Both the position numbers and the translations under genes were made by a program. Below, in pieces: positions 25,072-36,232 of a stretch of DNA of 64,000 nucleotides (the stretch's first letter is position 1; the number at the start of each line of letters is the position of its first letter). Under the pieces are notes generated by a model, which had not been told where the DNA came from, did not search any database, and was given only the letters and a program-made list of their open reading frames with translations. The stretch comes from Cladosporium sp. IMV 00045 (lineage: Eukaryota; Ascomycota; Dothideomycetes; Cladosporiales; Cladosporiaceae): positions 185,376-249,375 of the forward strand of contig MSJI02000538.1 of assembly GCA_001931905.2 (NCBI GenBank), written 5' to 3'.

Positions 25072-26975
25072 ATGTCGAACGGCGAGGTGGCACCTCTGCG
25101 CAAGAACGTCGGTGGCATCACTATAGCACCGCAACAGAATGACGACCACGCGCCCGAACCGAGCAGCAGCGACAGGCTGGACGAATCCGATTTCGTCACG
25201 AGGAACGAAGACCGAGACCTCAAGCGTGAGCTGAGCCAGAGGCACATCAGTCTCATCGCCATCGCGGGCGCCATTGGAACTGGCCTTTTCCTCGGCTTAG
25301 GAGGCTCGATTCAGACAGGCGGACCCTTAGGCGCTCTCCTGGGCTACGCGATGGTGGGACTGATCGTGTGCTGCGTGCAGTTCGCTTTGGGAGAGGTCAC
25401 AGCCCTGTTGCCGGTTACGGGATCTTTCGTCAGGCACGCGGAGTTCCTTGTAGACCCGGCTTTGGGGTTTGCGATCGGGTGAGAGATTCTGTTAATGAAT
25501 TGTATGAGAAAATTTGGGATGAGGTTCTGACGTTTGCTTCTATTCGAAAGATATAATCTGGTCTATGGCAATCTTCTGTCAATCCCGACGGAGATCTCTG
25601 CGATTTGCGTTCTGTTCAATTACTGGACAAAGATCAATTCGTCGGTCTGGATTGTGGCGACTATTATTTTGACGGTCGCTGTGGGGTTCTCCGCCATCCG
25701 GATCTATGGTGAAGTAGAGTTCTGGTTCGCCCTTCTCAAGATCGTCTTTATCGTCTTCTTGATTATCCTTGGGTTGGTGATAGATCTCGGTGGTGTACCG
25801 GGAACCCCTCGAATTGGCTTCAGGTACTGGAAAGAACCCGGCCCTTTCGTCGAGTATATTGCCACAGGCTCTTGGGGCCAGTTTCTCGGTTTCTGGGCAG
25901 TGATGAGTATGCGAACGCCCTTCTTGATCATCAAGACGCTATCTAACCAGATTCTATCCGTACAGCCAACGCAGTCTTCAGCTTCGCAGGCGTTGAAAGC
26001 ATAGCCATGGCCGCCGCAGAAACGAAAAACCCACGCCACTCGATCCCGCGCGCTTGCAAAAGAGTCTTCGCCCGAGTCTCCGTCTTCTACGTCCTGGCAG
26101 TACTCATCGTCGGAATGCTAGTTCGAAGTGACGACGACAGATTGGGCGACGAGTCTGGCACAGCTGCACAGAGCCCTTTCGTGATAGCTGCCAGCGCCGC
26201 AGGCCTGAAGGGCATTCCGTCTCTCGTCAATGCTGTCGTGATCACATCTGCTTGGTCATCGTCGAACCAGGCTTTGCTTTCTGGAACTCGCGTTCTATAT
26301 GGACTCGCACTGAAAAGACAGGCTCCCCAGATCTTCTTGAAGACCACTTCGTGGGGTGTCCCTTGCTATTGCGTCCTGTTGCAGTTCGCATTTATGTTTC
26401 TGGCATTCATGTCACTTTCCGACGGGGCTCTGACAGTTTTCTGGTGGCTGGTTGATCTTGTCGCTTGCGGTGTTTTGATCTCCTGGATCACGATCTTGTC
26501 CAACCATTTCCGCCTCATGTTGGCGATGAAGAAGCAGAACTTGCCTTTGTCGTCTCTGCCTTGGCATTCAAGATGGACAGGTATGATTGATATCAGCCTA
26601 CCCACTAGATTCAAGATTTCTGACCGTTTCCAGAATACTCCACGCCAGCCGCACTTGTCATGTGCATCCTGATCCTCTTGACGTCCGGATTCGCCGTCTT
26701 CACTAAAGGCAATTGGTCTGCCGTGTCATTCGTTTCGTCTTACCTGTAAGTCTAAAGCCTTCGTGGAAGTGCGACGTCCGTTACTAACTTTCGCACACAG
26801 GGATATTGGACTCGTGCTCACGGCATATGGAATTTGGAAATTCCTGAAGGGGACCAAGATTGTATCTTTGGCGGATATACCTCTCGTGGAAGCACTTGAG
26901 CGCGCCGCTCAGGATCAAGAGGTTGAAAAGGAGGTGCCGAGATGGCGGAAGGTTGTTGGCATTCTTTGGGACTGA
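25072..26975 (+). CDS. Amino-acid permease (APC superfamily, YAT type), copy 1
   Basis: Five exons, 25072-25478, 25551-25906, 25966-26580, 26634-26745 and 26801-26975; 554 residues, normal for fungal amino-acid permeases. Helix 1 carries the family motif HISLIAIAGAIGTGLFLGLG (about 58-77), and helix 6 has NAVFSFAGVESIAMAAAETK with the conserved Glu. About twelve hydrophobic helices follow an N-terminal hydrophilic tail. The second intron (25907-25965) gives WAVMTNAVFSF, the usual form of this motif. It should take up amino acids by proton symport at the plasma membrane; substrate not assignable. Start chosen at MSNGE because the upstream in-frame extension is broken by indels in copy 2. Confidence 0.9.
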
Positions 26976-27320
26976 AGTTATACATATATATCTTACCAAG
27001 TCGGAGATAGCACGTTGTAAACATCAGTACTGGCAAGAAAGCCACGACGGGTGCTAGCAGCTTTAGTCTCGAGTAATCTACATCTTGTTCCATACTGTGT
27101 TCGAATATATGAGTCTTCCAGTCAGAATTACCGAAAGATGTAAGCAGTCATGTGAAGAAGACAGAGCTGGTGGCTTCGCAACGCCGCCTTGACTTTGGGC
27201 CGACGCCACGTTGTTGACCCCGGACGGAACACCCCCAGTGTCTCGAGCGAACTTGAGATATCCCACCACCTCTCATGCGTTATTATTCGGCCTTCGCATT
27301 GTTTATGAACGTACCCGAAA
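26976..27320. other. Intergenic: amino-acid permease / SEC5
   Basis: Short noncoding spacer with permease 3' region and SEC5 promoter. An in-frame TGA 12 bases before the SEC5 ATG in this copy helps fix that start. Confidence 0.6.
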
Positions 27321-27994
27321 ATGCCGATCAGCAGCGACAAGGAGCGGCAACTCCTTAACAAATACAACCTCACGACTCTTTCACCTCTAGAATGGCCCCA
27401 CCCGGACGATGACGACGAGGACACCGAGTCCGAGGAAGAGGCCGCTGCCAATGGCATGCCTACGCGCCAGAAATCGAATGCTTTGTCCAACTCGAGGAGA
27501 CTCTCGAACACATACAAGAACCTCGACCGCCATGCCAGTATACGATCCAGCTTGTCCGGGACGCAAAAGACGGCGAGCGGGGAGGATAGCCTGGTGCAGA
27601 AAGACGAGGCGGACCCGCTCGGAATGGCCCCCAGTGTCGCCGCTGAATTGCGAAAGAGAGGACTGCCGGTAGAGGACAATGTCAAATTGAGGAACCGCTT
27701 CATGCTCTCCAGCACGAGCTTCTCGCCGCAGATGTTCCTGTCGCAAGTGCACCAGAACGCGAGCACGACGGAGCTGCTGCAGGGCCTGGACTTTCTGAGC
27801 AGGAGCATCGAGCAGAAGAGCGCGTCGCTGAAAGTGCTGGTCGAAAGCAACTTCGAAAAGTTCGTGCGCGCAAAGGCCACGATTGATAATGTCTACACCG
27901 AAATGCGCACGCAAGGCGCGGAGCCCATGGAGAACCAGCGTGCTTCGACTGCCGCCAGGAGACCGCACTCACGGCATGGGAGCAAAGGCGGCCA
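27321..27994 (+). CDS. SEC5: Exocyst subunit Sec5, 5' part cut by assembly gap (copy 1)
   Basis: The first 224 codons or so of SEC5, open to the last base before the N gap. They match residues 1-224 of the complete gene at 41698 with few changes (for example P to Q near residue 27). Recognisable stretches are NKYNLTTLSPLEWP, RNRFMLSSTSFSPQMFLSQV and LLQGLDFLSRSIEQKSASLK. Because the break falls at the gap itself, this is a truncated contig end and not evidence of a real pseudogene. An in-frame TGA just upstream confirms the ATG. Confidence 0.92.
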
Positions 27995-28014
27995 NNNNNN
28001 NNNNNNNNNNNNNN
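27995..28014. other. Assembly gap (20 N), first
   Basis: Run of exactly 20 N. Left side ends inside SEC5; right side starts inside the DUF423 intron with TT and 18 G. The two sides do not make a continuous gene, and the sequence to the right repeats what lies to the left. Confidence 0.99.
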
Positions 28015-28016
28015 TT

Positions 28017-28034
28017 GGGGGGGGGGGGGGGGGG
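28017..28034 (+). repeat. G18 homopolymer at contig edge
   Basis: Eighteen consecutive G directly after the N gap. Copy 1 has only short G runs at this place in the DUF423 intron. Probably a low-quality contig end rather than biology. Confidence 0.85.
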
Positions 28035-28083
28035 TGATGGAGATGGGGATGGTCATGCTGATTGTTTTTGTTTTCTTTGACAG

Positions 28084-28219
28084 CTCGATTTATGGTCTGG
28101 TGCTTTATCCGAATTTGAAGTTTTTGGGCCCCGTCACGCCGATTGGCGGTACGGCGTTGATTGCTGGGTGGATTGCGTTGGCGGTTGCTACGAGGGGGAG
28201 GATTGCGTTGAGGTCTTGA
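28084..28219 (+). CDS. DUF423 membrane protein, exon 2 only (copy 2)
   Basis: The 136-bp exon following a CTTTGACAG acceptor encodes the last 45 residues of DUF423, ending in GGTALIAGWIALAVATRGRI and ALRS, with TGA at 28217-28219. It differs from copy 1 by one replacement (Asn to Tyr in the LNPN motif) and several silent changes. Exon 1 is missing because the sequence begins at the gap. Purely silent change in most codons suggests the full gene is functional in this haplotype too. Confidence 0.85.
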
Positions 28220-29009
28220 GTGGTGAGATTTGGTTGATGAGGTTTCACGTTCGGGTTGCGTTTGAGATGGGGTTCTGTACGATAGGGGAATGGGACGGTG
28301 ATGTGTAGCCGCAGGAGCTGAGCTTCTGTGAGGCGAATGTGTATACATTGTATTATTGTACGAATGTTGCATGGTGACTTGCGGGGTCATCGCGATTTGT
28401 GGCAACTAGTCTTGCATACAAGGTCACCTCTTTTAATACCGGGCCGATGTCTTATGCCCCTACAGCGAGCCTTCAAAGCAGACGTCATGACTATCTCATA
28501 GAACCGAGCCAAAGTCTCGACCAGAAGCTTTGTTTATCTTGTCGCGGCAGGCCCACTGTCTTTGGGATTCTCAACCCTCAACTTTATACCAGCTCCATTC
28601 CAAAATTCTGAAATCGATAGCGGTCTCCAGCTAACAGCCAGCATCATCATCCTGTGTATCGAAGGAACCGGGCATCGCAGTTACCCACATCGCTTGGACG
28701 TCCAGATGGTATCCTGGTGGCCAGCTGCGTCTGGTCTCATTCTCTCAGTCCGCTGCAGGTACCAACCTCGAGCGACTGTTCGATGCTGCGTCTGTTCAGA
28801 GAGCGATGACTAACACCGCGGCCGCGCGGTCTTGCTCGTGCTGGCGGTCTCTTTTGTTTGTCTCATTCCATGTAGTTGACCCTCTGGTTATCGAACATCC
28901 AGGGCCCTTCCTATCAGTGGCGGCAATTCTGGACGTGAATGTCAAGCACTTCGTGCCTACATCGTAATGCTCGAAATCTTGAACTAACTTCCCAGTCTTT
29001 CGCCAGCGT
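28220..29009. other. Intergenic, copy 2 counterpart of 13824-14631
   Basis: Noncoding 3' regions of DUF423 and BUB2. More diverged from copy 1 than the exons, with many small indels. Confidence 0.55.
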
Positions 29010-30109
29010 TCACTTCGCGTGCAACAGCATCTCCTGGTAGATATCGTCTGGTACCTTTGCTGCCAGCTCCAGAGTCAAGTCCACAGTCTGCTTCGCTCTC
29101 AAGGGCTTAAAGTCAGGCTTAGGACTTGACGTGTTCAGGAGCTGCTCCCTCGCGAGTACCAGTTGCGCTACGATACATAGCAGATTGAGGTGCGGGCCGT
29201 ATGCGAAGAGGAAGTCCCAGAGAATAAGCACTTCCGGGAGTGGCGGGGTGCAGGCGCACATAGTCAGCACGCTGGGAAAAGCGTAGATCTCTGCCTTCAT
29301 GCCCTTTGACAGGAGGTGGTTGGCCAATTCCGGATCGAGTAGTTCAAGTAATCTGTCGACGAGTGCGAGGCCCTTGTGAACGCCGTCCATGCTCCCTCTC
29401 ACGTATCCAGGGACTTCGTGTGTGATGAAACGATCAAAACCGCTGAAAGCCTCGGCCTCGCTCCGAGCAACGTACAGAAAGGGAGCTGCCATGACATTCA
29501 TGCCTTGGACGTAGAAAACACTGGTCGCGGCGTTGGATGTAGATGCTCCGTCTCCAGCTTCAGATCCTTCGGTCCCAGCAAGAGAGCTCCTTCCATGCCG
29601 TGTGCTGACGGACGGAGGCGAGTTGAAATTTCCATCACCGTCTCGACCGTCAATGCTCCCAGGTACACCTAACGTTGGTGGAGATAACCAGCCATTCACA
29701 CGGGCCTCGTGGGCATCTTGCAACTTCCATGCTATTGCGTTGAGGACACGCGAGAGGGTGTTTTCGGTCACACGGCGGCGGAAAAGAGGATCTGTGGTCA
29801 AGGTTCGGAAGGTGTCGTTGCGGATTTTGTCGTATGCAGGTGATGCGCCTTGTCGGACGAGGTCGAGGTAGGTGTCGGTACTGAGGGGTGGTGCGTTGAG
29901 AAGGATGAGCCATGTGTAGGCGCGCAGGTCAGACTGGATCGTGTATCAGTATTGATCGTCAGATGTAAGAGTACGGGAGGATCACTGACCGTGCCATCGC
30001 TGTTTGCCGGGATGCCATCATTCAGAACGATGCGCCGAAGCTCCTCCAAACCGCCTTGGACGTCGCCGTCTTGCGGACCTCGTTGCAGGAAGAGGTCAAG
30101 GTGTGTCAT
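29010..30109 (-). CDS. BUB2: Bub2-type TBC GTPase-activating protein, copy 2
   Basis: Exons 29990-30109 and 29010-29933 on the minus strand, 347 residues, the same exon lengths as copy 1. The intron is 56 bp (GTCAGT donor, ATCCAG acceptor). The arginine finger KIRNDTFR and glutamine finger YVQG are both intact. Only a couple of replacements from copy 1 are seen: Thr to Asn in the Ser-rich insert and His to Gln near the C-terminus (AKQTVDL). Nearly all other changes are silent, so both versions should restrain mitotic exit through the Tem1/Spg1 GTPase. As in copy 1 the frame is open upstream of the chosen ATG. Confidence 0.9.
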
Positions 30110-31935
30110 GACGGGCGGCCAGTGGGTGACTGCGCCCTATCATATAACAAAGTGTGGCTGATGTATGACTAGATCGACTTTAATCTTGCAGTCGGCCATT
30201 CAATCGTGCTCTCACCGTCGCGTCGAGCGCGTTGTTGTCGACAAGCGGGGCCTGCAGTTACGCTGGCCCAATCATGAGGCCTCACAGATCGGGCATGTTC
30301 CCGACGGTCAAGTCTTACTGATACGCAGAACAAAGAGTACTGCAGCAGGATAGAAAACAATTGCACAGACCGGGCAATTTCCTCGACCTTTCTCCTCACT
30401 CTACAAATGTAGCCGACTACTCTAACTACTACCTTTCACGTCTACAAACGTTTGCGTCTTTTTACTTTCTGACCGTGCTTGACACTCGTCATAGTGCTTT
30501 CACGATCGGTGCCAGGGCCGACTGGTTTCGATGCTCCAAGTGGCATTTCGCAGCCGTACTCCTGAGGATGGCGCTGCGTTATCCATGGTCCTCCTCCTCC
30601 CGTCTGGATTCTTTCACCCGTTGAGAGTTGACGGTTGATGCACGGCAGATACGTTGGCTGGCTCGCCACGGCGTTGCCAACGAGCCAATTCCACCCTAAT
30701 GCGACAAAACGGTGATACCTGTCACGATCATGTAATTGAGTGGATGGAATCGGCAAAATGCGGTCTTTTGGCCCCTCTCGTTCTTTGGATCTCCTGCCCT
30801 CTTGTGTGGATAGTCACATATATCCGCGGACGATCTCGTCAGCCTGTGCAGAGGCTGTTTACGTGGAGTGATGATGTTTCCTCCGCACTACGGACGAAGG
30901 TGAGCTTTGCGCTGCGGTGCAAAGGCCCAGTGGCCAGATTGCCTCGAGGCACGGTCAAACACGGAGATTATCAATCTTGTCACCGCCAGAGATAAGTGAG
31001 AAGAATTGGCGTTCCACCTTGGAAGCCCTCACAGCCCTCACACAAGTGGTGATGCGGGTGCCAGTAGTCTCTGCCACGAGCTGTTGCGGCCGTCTGGGTG
31101 GCGCGCTGCAAAGTTTTGGCAGCAGAAAGGCCGCGTGCAGACCCTGAGCCAGGCGGCTCGTTTGGGAAAAGACCGGAGCACGAGCGATGTCGTGATTCTG
31201 AAATATACCCACTTCAACCTTCTGGCTCCTAACCCGCAGATCCACTGCCGAACGTAATCCCTTGGCCCTATTGCAATGACTTCCCAGCGATGGCGCCTTT
31301 TCTGTCTTCGATGTCGCAACCGCTCTCTGCTGCCAACCTCAAGTCATCCCCTTCGCCAGGCTTGTCGTATCTTCGACGCGGCGCACCCATCTCGACCAAC
31401 CAAACCGCGCCCTGACGATCCTATTGTGGCATCCTGCCTCACCTCTACCACCACTGCCATCACCACCACCTGCAGAGTCTCACACCTGCAGATCGCCTGA
31501 TCATTGGGAGAGCCCGGCGATCTACTGATCATCGCCAACGACCCGTCGGAGCTGCATTATTGTGAGGTGCTGAAAAACGCCCTCCCGTCCCATCTACCCC
31601 TTCGCGTGCTATCAATCGCGTGCTCAGCGCCACAAGGTAGCGAGCCGTTGTGCTTTTTCTCGCGTGCTCTCGCGTGAGCGGTCACTAGCCCCCGTGAAAA
31701 GTGGTGTAATTGGCCATCTAGCCTCAAAGACCTGCATCTCTGCAAGATCCAGGCGAAGAAGCATCTGCTTCCGTCGTTCCAGAGCAATCTTAGCTGAACT
31801 TGGCGTATTACCTATCAAGCCTCCGGTCAAGCATCGACTTGCCACGTCCTCGCAGCCACAAGTCTTATATCTTCAGGCTCGCGTGCTCGATTCGTCGGAC
31901 AGGCTCTGCCCAGCTTTGCCACGACAACCTTCAGC
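30110..31935. other. Divergent upstream region BUB2 / sulfate permease, copy 2
   Basis: Counterpart of 15734-17519 with several indels. Contains the 74-codon short frame at 31276-31500 that is kept in both copies. Nothing else supported. Confidence 0.5.
31276..31500 (+). CDS. Candidate short ORF upstream of sulfate permease, copy 2 (74 aa)
   Basis: Counterpart of the 73-codon frame in copy 1, with the same start and stop context. It gains one codon in the Thr-rich triplet repeat near the C-terminal end and has one Thr to Lys change. The support is weak: short, no homology recognised, in a promoter region. Confidence 0.2.
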   Translation: MTSQRWRLFCLRCRNRSLLPTSSHPLRQACRIFDAAHPSRPTKPRPDDPIVASCLTSTTTAITTTCRVSHLQIA

Positions 31936-34626
31936 ATGAGCGCGCAGGATACCAGGACCAAGGTCGGCCACGGCCTCGCGAAGGTCCTCGGCATCAAGCT
32001 TGATTACCGCGACGAGACTGGCGGTAACGGGCTTTCGCGCGGCGAGTCCGTCTTCTCTGTCACGAGCGCTGACCCATACGAGGAGGATGAACCCTCCACC
32101 CTTGAATGGATGAAGGGCATCTGGCCGAGTAAACACGACGCTTGGGACTACACTCGCAGCTTGTTTCCCTTCACCAGATGGATTACTCGCTACAATTTGC
32201 AGTGGTTATATGGCGATCTTGTTGCTGGTGAGTAGCGCGATGGCTCTCAATCGTGCTTCCGATGCTAACTATTCACAGGCATCACCATTGGTGCGGTTGT
32301 TGTACCGCAAGGTATGGCTTACGCCAACCTTGCTAATGTTCCGCCGCAATTTGGTCTCTATTCGTCATTCATGGGTGTTTTGATCTACTGGTTTTTTGCA
32401 ACCTCGAAAGATATCACTATCGGCGTAAGTTTCGCGCCCGTCGAATTTGAACATGCAGAGCTTTGCTAACACTTTTCTCAGCCGGTTGCGGTCATGTCTA
32501 CTGTCGTTGGCAATGTTGTCCTTACTGCCCAGGAAGTTAAACCAGACATCGCACCCGAAGACATTGGCATTGCGCTGGCAGTCATTGTGGGCGGAATCGT
32601 CTGTGGTTTGGGACTTCTTCGCATGGGTTGGCTCGTAGAGCTGATTTCCCTGCCTGCTATCTCGGCTTTCATGACTGGCTCTTCGATCAATATCGCGGCT
32701 GGTCAGATCAAAAACCTTATGGGCCTCACACTTACGAATGGCGTCAGCACAAGAGCCGAGACCTACAAGGTTATCATCAACTCACTGGGCGGACTGCCTT
32801 CGTCGGATCTCAACGCTGCCATGGGAGTAACGGCTCTGGCGATGCTCTACATCATTCGCAGCATCTTTAACTATCTCGCGAGGAAGCAGCCTCACCGCAG
32901 AAAGCTCTGGTTCTTTTGCAACACGCTGCGCACTGTCTTCGTCATCTTGCTCTACACCCTGATCAGCTATCTGGTTCACCGCAATCTGCCAGACCGGAGC
33001 AATGAGACCGCTGAAAATCTGACCAAATTCAGTGTTCTTGGACACGTTCCTCGTGGCTTTACTCACGCTGCCGTGCCCAACATGAACCGGGAGATCATTG
33101 ATCTGTTCGTGAACGAGATTCCAGTGTCTGTCATCGTTCTGCTGATTGAGCACATTTCGATCGCCAAATCTTTCGGCCGCGTCAACAACTACTCGATCAA
33201 CCCATCTCAGGAACTTGTCGCTATCGGCGTGACCAACTTGTTGGGTCCCTTCCTTGGCGCCTACCCTGCGACTGGTTCATTCTCGCGTACAGCTATCAAG
33301 TCGAAGGCTGGTGTACGGACTCCGTTGGCTGGTGTCATCACAGCAATCGTCGTTCTCCTCGCCATTTACGCACTCCCTGTGGTATTCTTCTACATCCCTA
33401 ATGCCTCGCTCTCTGCTGTCATTATTCACGCAGTGCTGGACCTGATCACACCTCCGAATGTCGTTTACCAATTTTGGAAGATCGCGCCTATTGACGCCCT
33501 TATCTTCTTCGCCGGTGTCATCGTCACGATCTTCACCAGCATTGAGATTGGCATCTACACGACGATCTCGTGCTCATTTGCCGTTGTGTTCTTCCGCATG
33601 TTCAAGGCACAAGGCCGCTTCCTCGGTCGTGTTCAAATCCACTCCGTGGTCGGCGATCACGTTTTGGATGAAACAACCACAAGGACGCCACGCAAGCCTG
33701 ACAACGACCCTGACCGCTCCGTTCGCAACGTCTATCTCCCCATCTCTCATGACGATGGTTCCAACCCGACTCTGAGCGTGGAACACCCATACCCTGGTGT
33801 CTTCATTTACCGCTTTTCGGAAGGCTACTACTATCCCAACGCCAACCACTACTTGGATTACATGGTTGACCAGATCTTCCACGAGACTAGACGCACTGAC
33901 CCGCACACTTATGGTAAGATCGGTGACCGTCCTTGGAACGATCCTGGCCCAAGGCGTGGAGAATTGGCTCCTAGCGACCTCCACAAACCGACCCTGAGAG
34001 CTATCATCCTGGACTTTTCATCCGTTAACAACGTTGATGTAACCTCCATGCAGCATCTCATCGATGTTCGCAACCAACTCGACCGCCACGCTGCGCCGGA
34101 CACCGTCCAATGGCATTTCGCCTCCATCAACAACCGCTGGACAAAGCGTGCTCTGGTAAACGCTGGCTTCGGCTACCCCACGCCTCACAACGACGGAGGT
34201 TTCCAGCGCTGGAAGCCTGTCTTCTCCGTTGCCGATATGGGTGGTGCATCTTCCGCTGCAGCAGACGCACAAACCGAACTGAACAAGCGTCAATTCGGCC
34301 ACGATGTGACCAGGGATGCCGAAGAGGGTCGGACTGTCTCCGCAAGACATTTCCCTGACATTCAGCCCACAGACGTAAGCGGCGGCGACGACTTCGAAGC
34401 CGAGATCGTCAAGTCGTCCGCGTACAGCGCGAATGCGCCGAGGAATATCACCCTAGTTGCTGGCCTGAACAGACCCTTCTTCCATCTCGATCTTACGAGT
34501 GCCGTCGAGAGTGCGGTCAAGAACATTGAAGTCCTCGCACCCTCTCAGAACAAGGATGATAACAGCTCTGAGGAGCAGATCGGCGACGCGACCGACAAGT
34601 CTGGCGACAAGCCTGCTGCATCTTGA
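31936..34626 (+). CDS. SulP-family sulfate permease with STAS domain, copy 2
   Basis: Exons 31936-32227, 32279-32424 and 32482-34626, the same lengths as copy 1 and again 860 residues. The SulP signature [20 protein letters not shown] and the STAS motif with [12 protein letters not shown] are unchanged. Exon 3 begins with a locally divergent patch (about 10% of bases by eye over 370 bp), including replacements such as RDATYLVII to RAETYKVII. A second variable patch lies near the C-terminus ([10 protein letters not shown] in copy 1, VTRDAEEGRT here). All differences keep the frame. The role is sulfate uptake at the plasma membrane, as for copy 1. Confidence 0.93.
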
Positions 34627-35446
34627 TGTTAACAGCGAGGTCTTCCCGTTTCATTTCTTTTTACTTTTCTTTGAGCGACATTACAAAAAGCGTCTTTTGG
34701 CATTTTTTCTCTGTAGCGGGATGATATATGAAGAGGACAGTTCCCTCCCGCTGGATTTTGATTTTACATTGGGAATTGGGGGAGCTGTTGATACTTAGTA
34801 CGGGATAAACGCATAGCAGTTTTCAAATCTGCGTACAGACCTTGGGATTTTCAAGAAGATATTCCAATGAATAATAACGCCTTGTCTATCTGTCAACTTC
34901 CTTCCTTGAAAAACAACGATGATCTGTTCTTGGTGATGACTTTTCCAAGTATCTTCATTCTCTTGAGATCATCAGCCCTCTCCAGCAAATTGCCTTCCGC
35001 GCTATGCATCTCTGAAGCTTCAGGAGTGAACCCCGGGAGACAAAGGTACACGCATGCGTATCTCGGTAACCGATTCGTGGAGACAAGGCATATTTGCCGC
35101 TATGTTTCAGAACCTCGCCAGGTCGCTTACAGGAGGTGAGGGGCGCGGCGTTGCTGACATCTGGAAAAAATGATCGTGTTACTTCCCTTAACACTCCTGC
35201 CATATTCTCAGCAGTATTATTACTACAAGGCTGTCCGAGGCTGAACCAGCTCGTTACACAACAGTCCTTGCGAGCCCTCAGCTAGGCCAAGCGGGCTTAC
35301 TACCTACCTACTGTACCATCATACTATACCAATACCACAGCTCCTACGAGTGCCCACCTACCTTCACCACATTCACCCTTGATCCAACAGCATCCCTACC
35401 TCCCCTCGAATATCCTTCCACCAAACATACTCTCTGCCAAAAAATC
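34627..35446. other. Intergenic, copy 2 counterpart of 20210-21041
   Basis: Noncoding; first part conserved and includes the hairpin, the rest shows small indels relative to copy 1. Confidence 0.5.
34714..34753 (+). other. Conserved hairpin downstream of sulfate permease, copy 2
   Basis: TAGCGGGA (34714-34721) and TCCCGCTG (34746-34753) keep the stem seen in copy 1, with the terminal C-G pair replaced by U-G and an unchanged loop length. The surrounding 130 bp are almost identical to copy 1. Confidence 0.35.
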
Positions 35447-35856
35447 ATGTCATCATCCACCGACGAAGTCGTCTCCCCCGTCGCCACCGAGCGGCCGCAG
35501 CTCATCATCTCCGCCGCCAGCATCAACTCCGAGCCCGTGGAATTGGACTCCGTGCCCGCGTCGCCGGCGAAAGTGCGCGCGCGGCGGGCGTCGCGGGACG
35601 AGTTGCTTGCGGAGCTGGGGGGTGAGGAGAAAGAGGTAGGTTTGTTGGACTTGATAGGAGGGTTCGGGAGGTGATGTTGTGGCTGATGCTGACGGAGATG
35701 GGTTTTTGTTAGAAGCGTGCGCAGCTTATGTCCCAGAGGAAAAGCGATCCGGCGGTTCTGGTCGATATACCCCAGACGCCGGGGGCGGAGGAGTTGGAGA
35801 AGAGTGGAGAGGTGGTGGGTGAGCAGGGGGAGGTTGAGAATGGGTATAAGAAGTGA
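35447..35856 (+). CDS. Conserved small protein of unknown function (110 aa), copy 2
   Basis: Exons 35447-35635 and 35713-35856 with a 77-bp intron; 110 residues. One codon is lost near the N-terminus (SSSTDE against SSPTTDE) and one near the C-terminus relative to copy 1, all in frame. The core RASRDELLAELGGEEKEKRA and SDPAVLVDIPQTPGAE is unchanged. Maintenance of frame, donor and acceptor while the intron length changes by ten bases is good evidence that this is a real spliced gene. No function recognised. Confidence 0.65.
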
Positions 35857-36232
35857 TGGGAGGGGGTTTTCCTATGCCTCACTCATGCCGCTGCCTTTGT
35901 GCCAGCCTGGCAGCGGCATGGGTGAGGAATGCGGGCTGCGACATGTGCTACATGTCTCTCCTTGGACCACGATTTACGACTGAAGTGTATGAGATTTTCG
36001 ATTCTTTTTGCATATTGACATTCTAGACTCACCCTTTTTTCTCCACATACTTGACCGGATATGGCAGACTGCGACCAAACTTCGCCTTTGTCTTTGTATA
36101 CCTTCATTGTTCTCGATCAACCTCTCGACATGCTGGATTCCATCAAGACACCTCTTCTTTGTCTTCGAATACTCAACACCTCCCACGTCATGTCTCCGCC
36201 ACTCTGTCTATCCCTTGTAACTACAGGCAATC
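35857..36232. other. Short intergenic / 5' leader region, copy 2
   Basis: Leader of the disordered protein gene. The short MAD-starting frame seen in copy 1 ends earlier here and has many replacements, so it is unlikely to be coding. Confidence 0.5.

Larger units (their letters stand above)
13650..27994 (+). repeat. Duplicated 14.4-kb block, copy 1 (ends at N gap)
   Basis: This stretch corresponds base for base, with substitutions and small indels, to about 28035-42371. It runs from the DUF423 intron to the middle of SEC5 and stops exactly at the N run. Gene order and strand are the same in both copies: DUF423 exon 2, BUB2, sulfate permease, 112-aa protein, disordered protein, amino-acid permease, SEC5. 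The left edge is approximate because it lies in a poorly conserved G-rich intron. It most likely represents the tail of one contig that overlaps the head of the next. Confidence 0.93.

Noticed and set aside
27321..28219. Truncated SEC5 and DUF423 as pseudogenes left by a tandem duplication
   Set aside because: Both truncations fall exactly at the N gap, so they are better explained as contig ends. Reopened only if reads prove a tandem junction.
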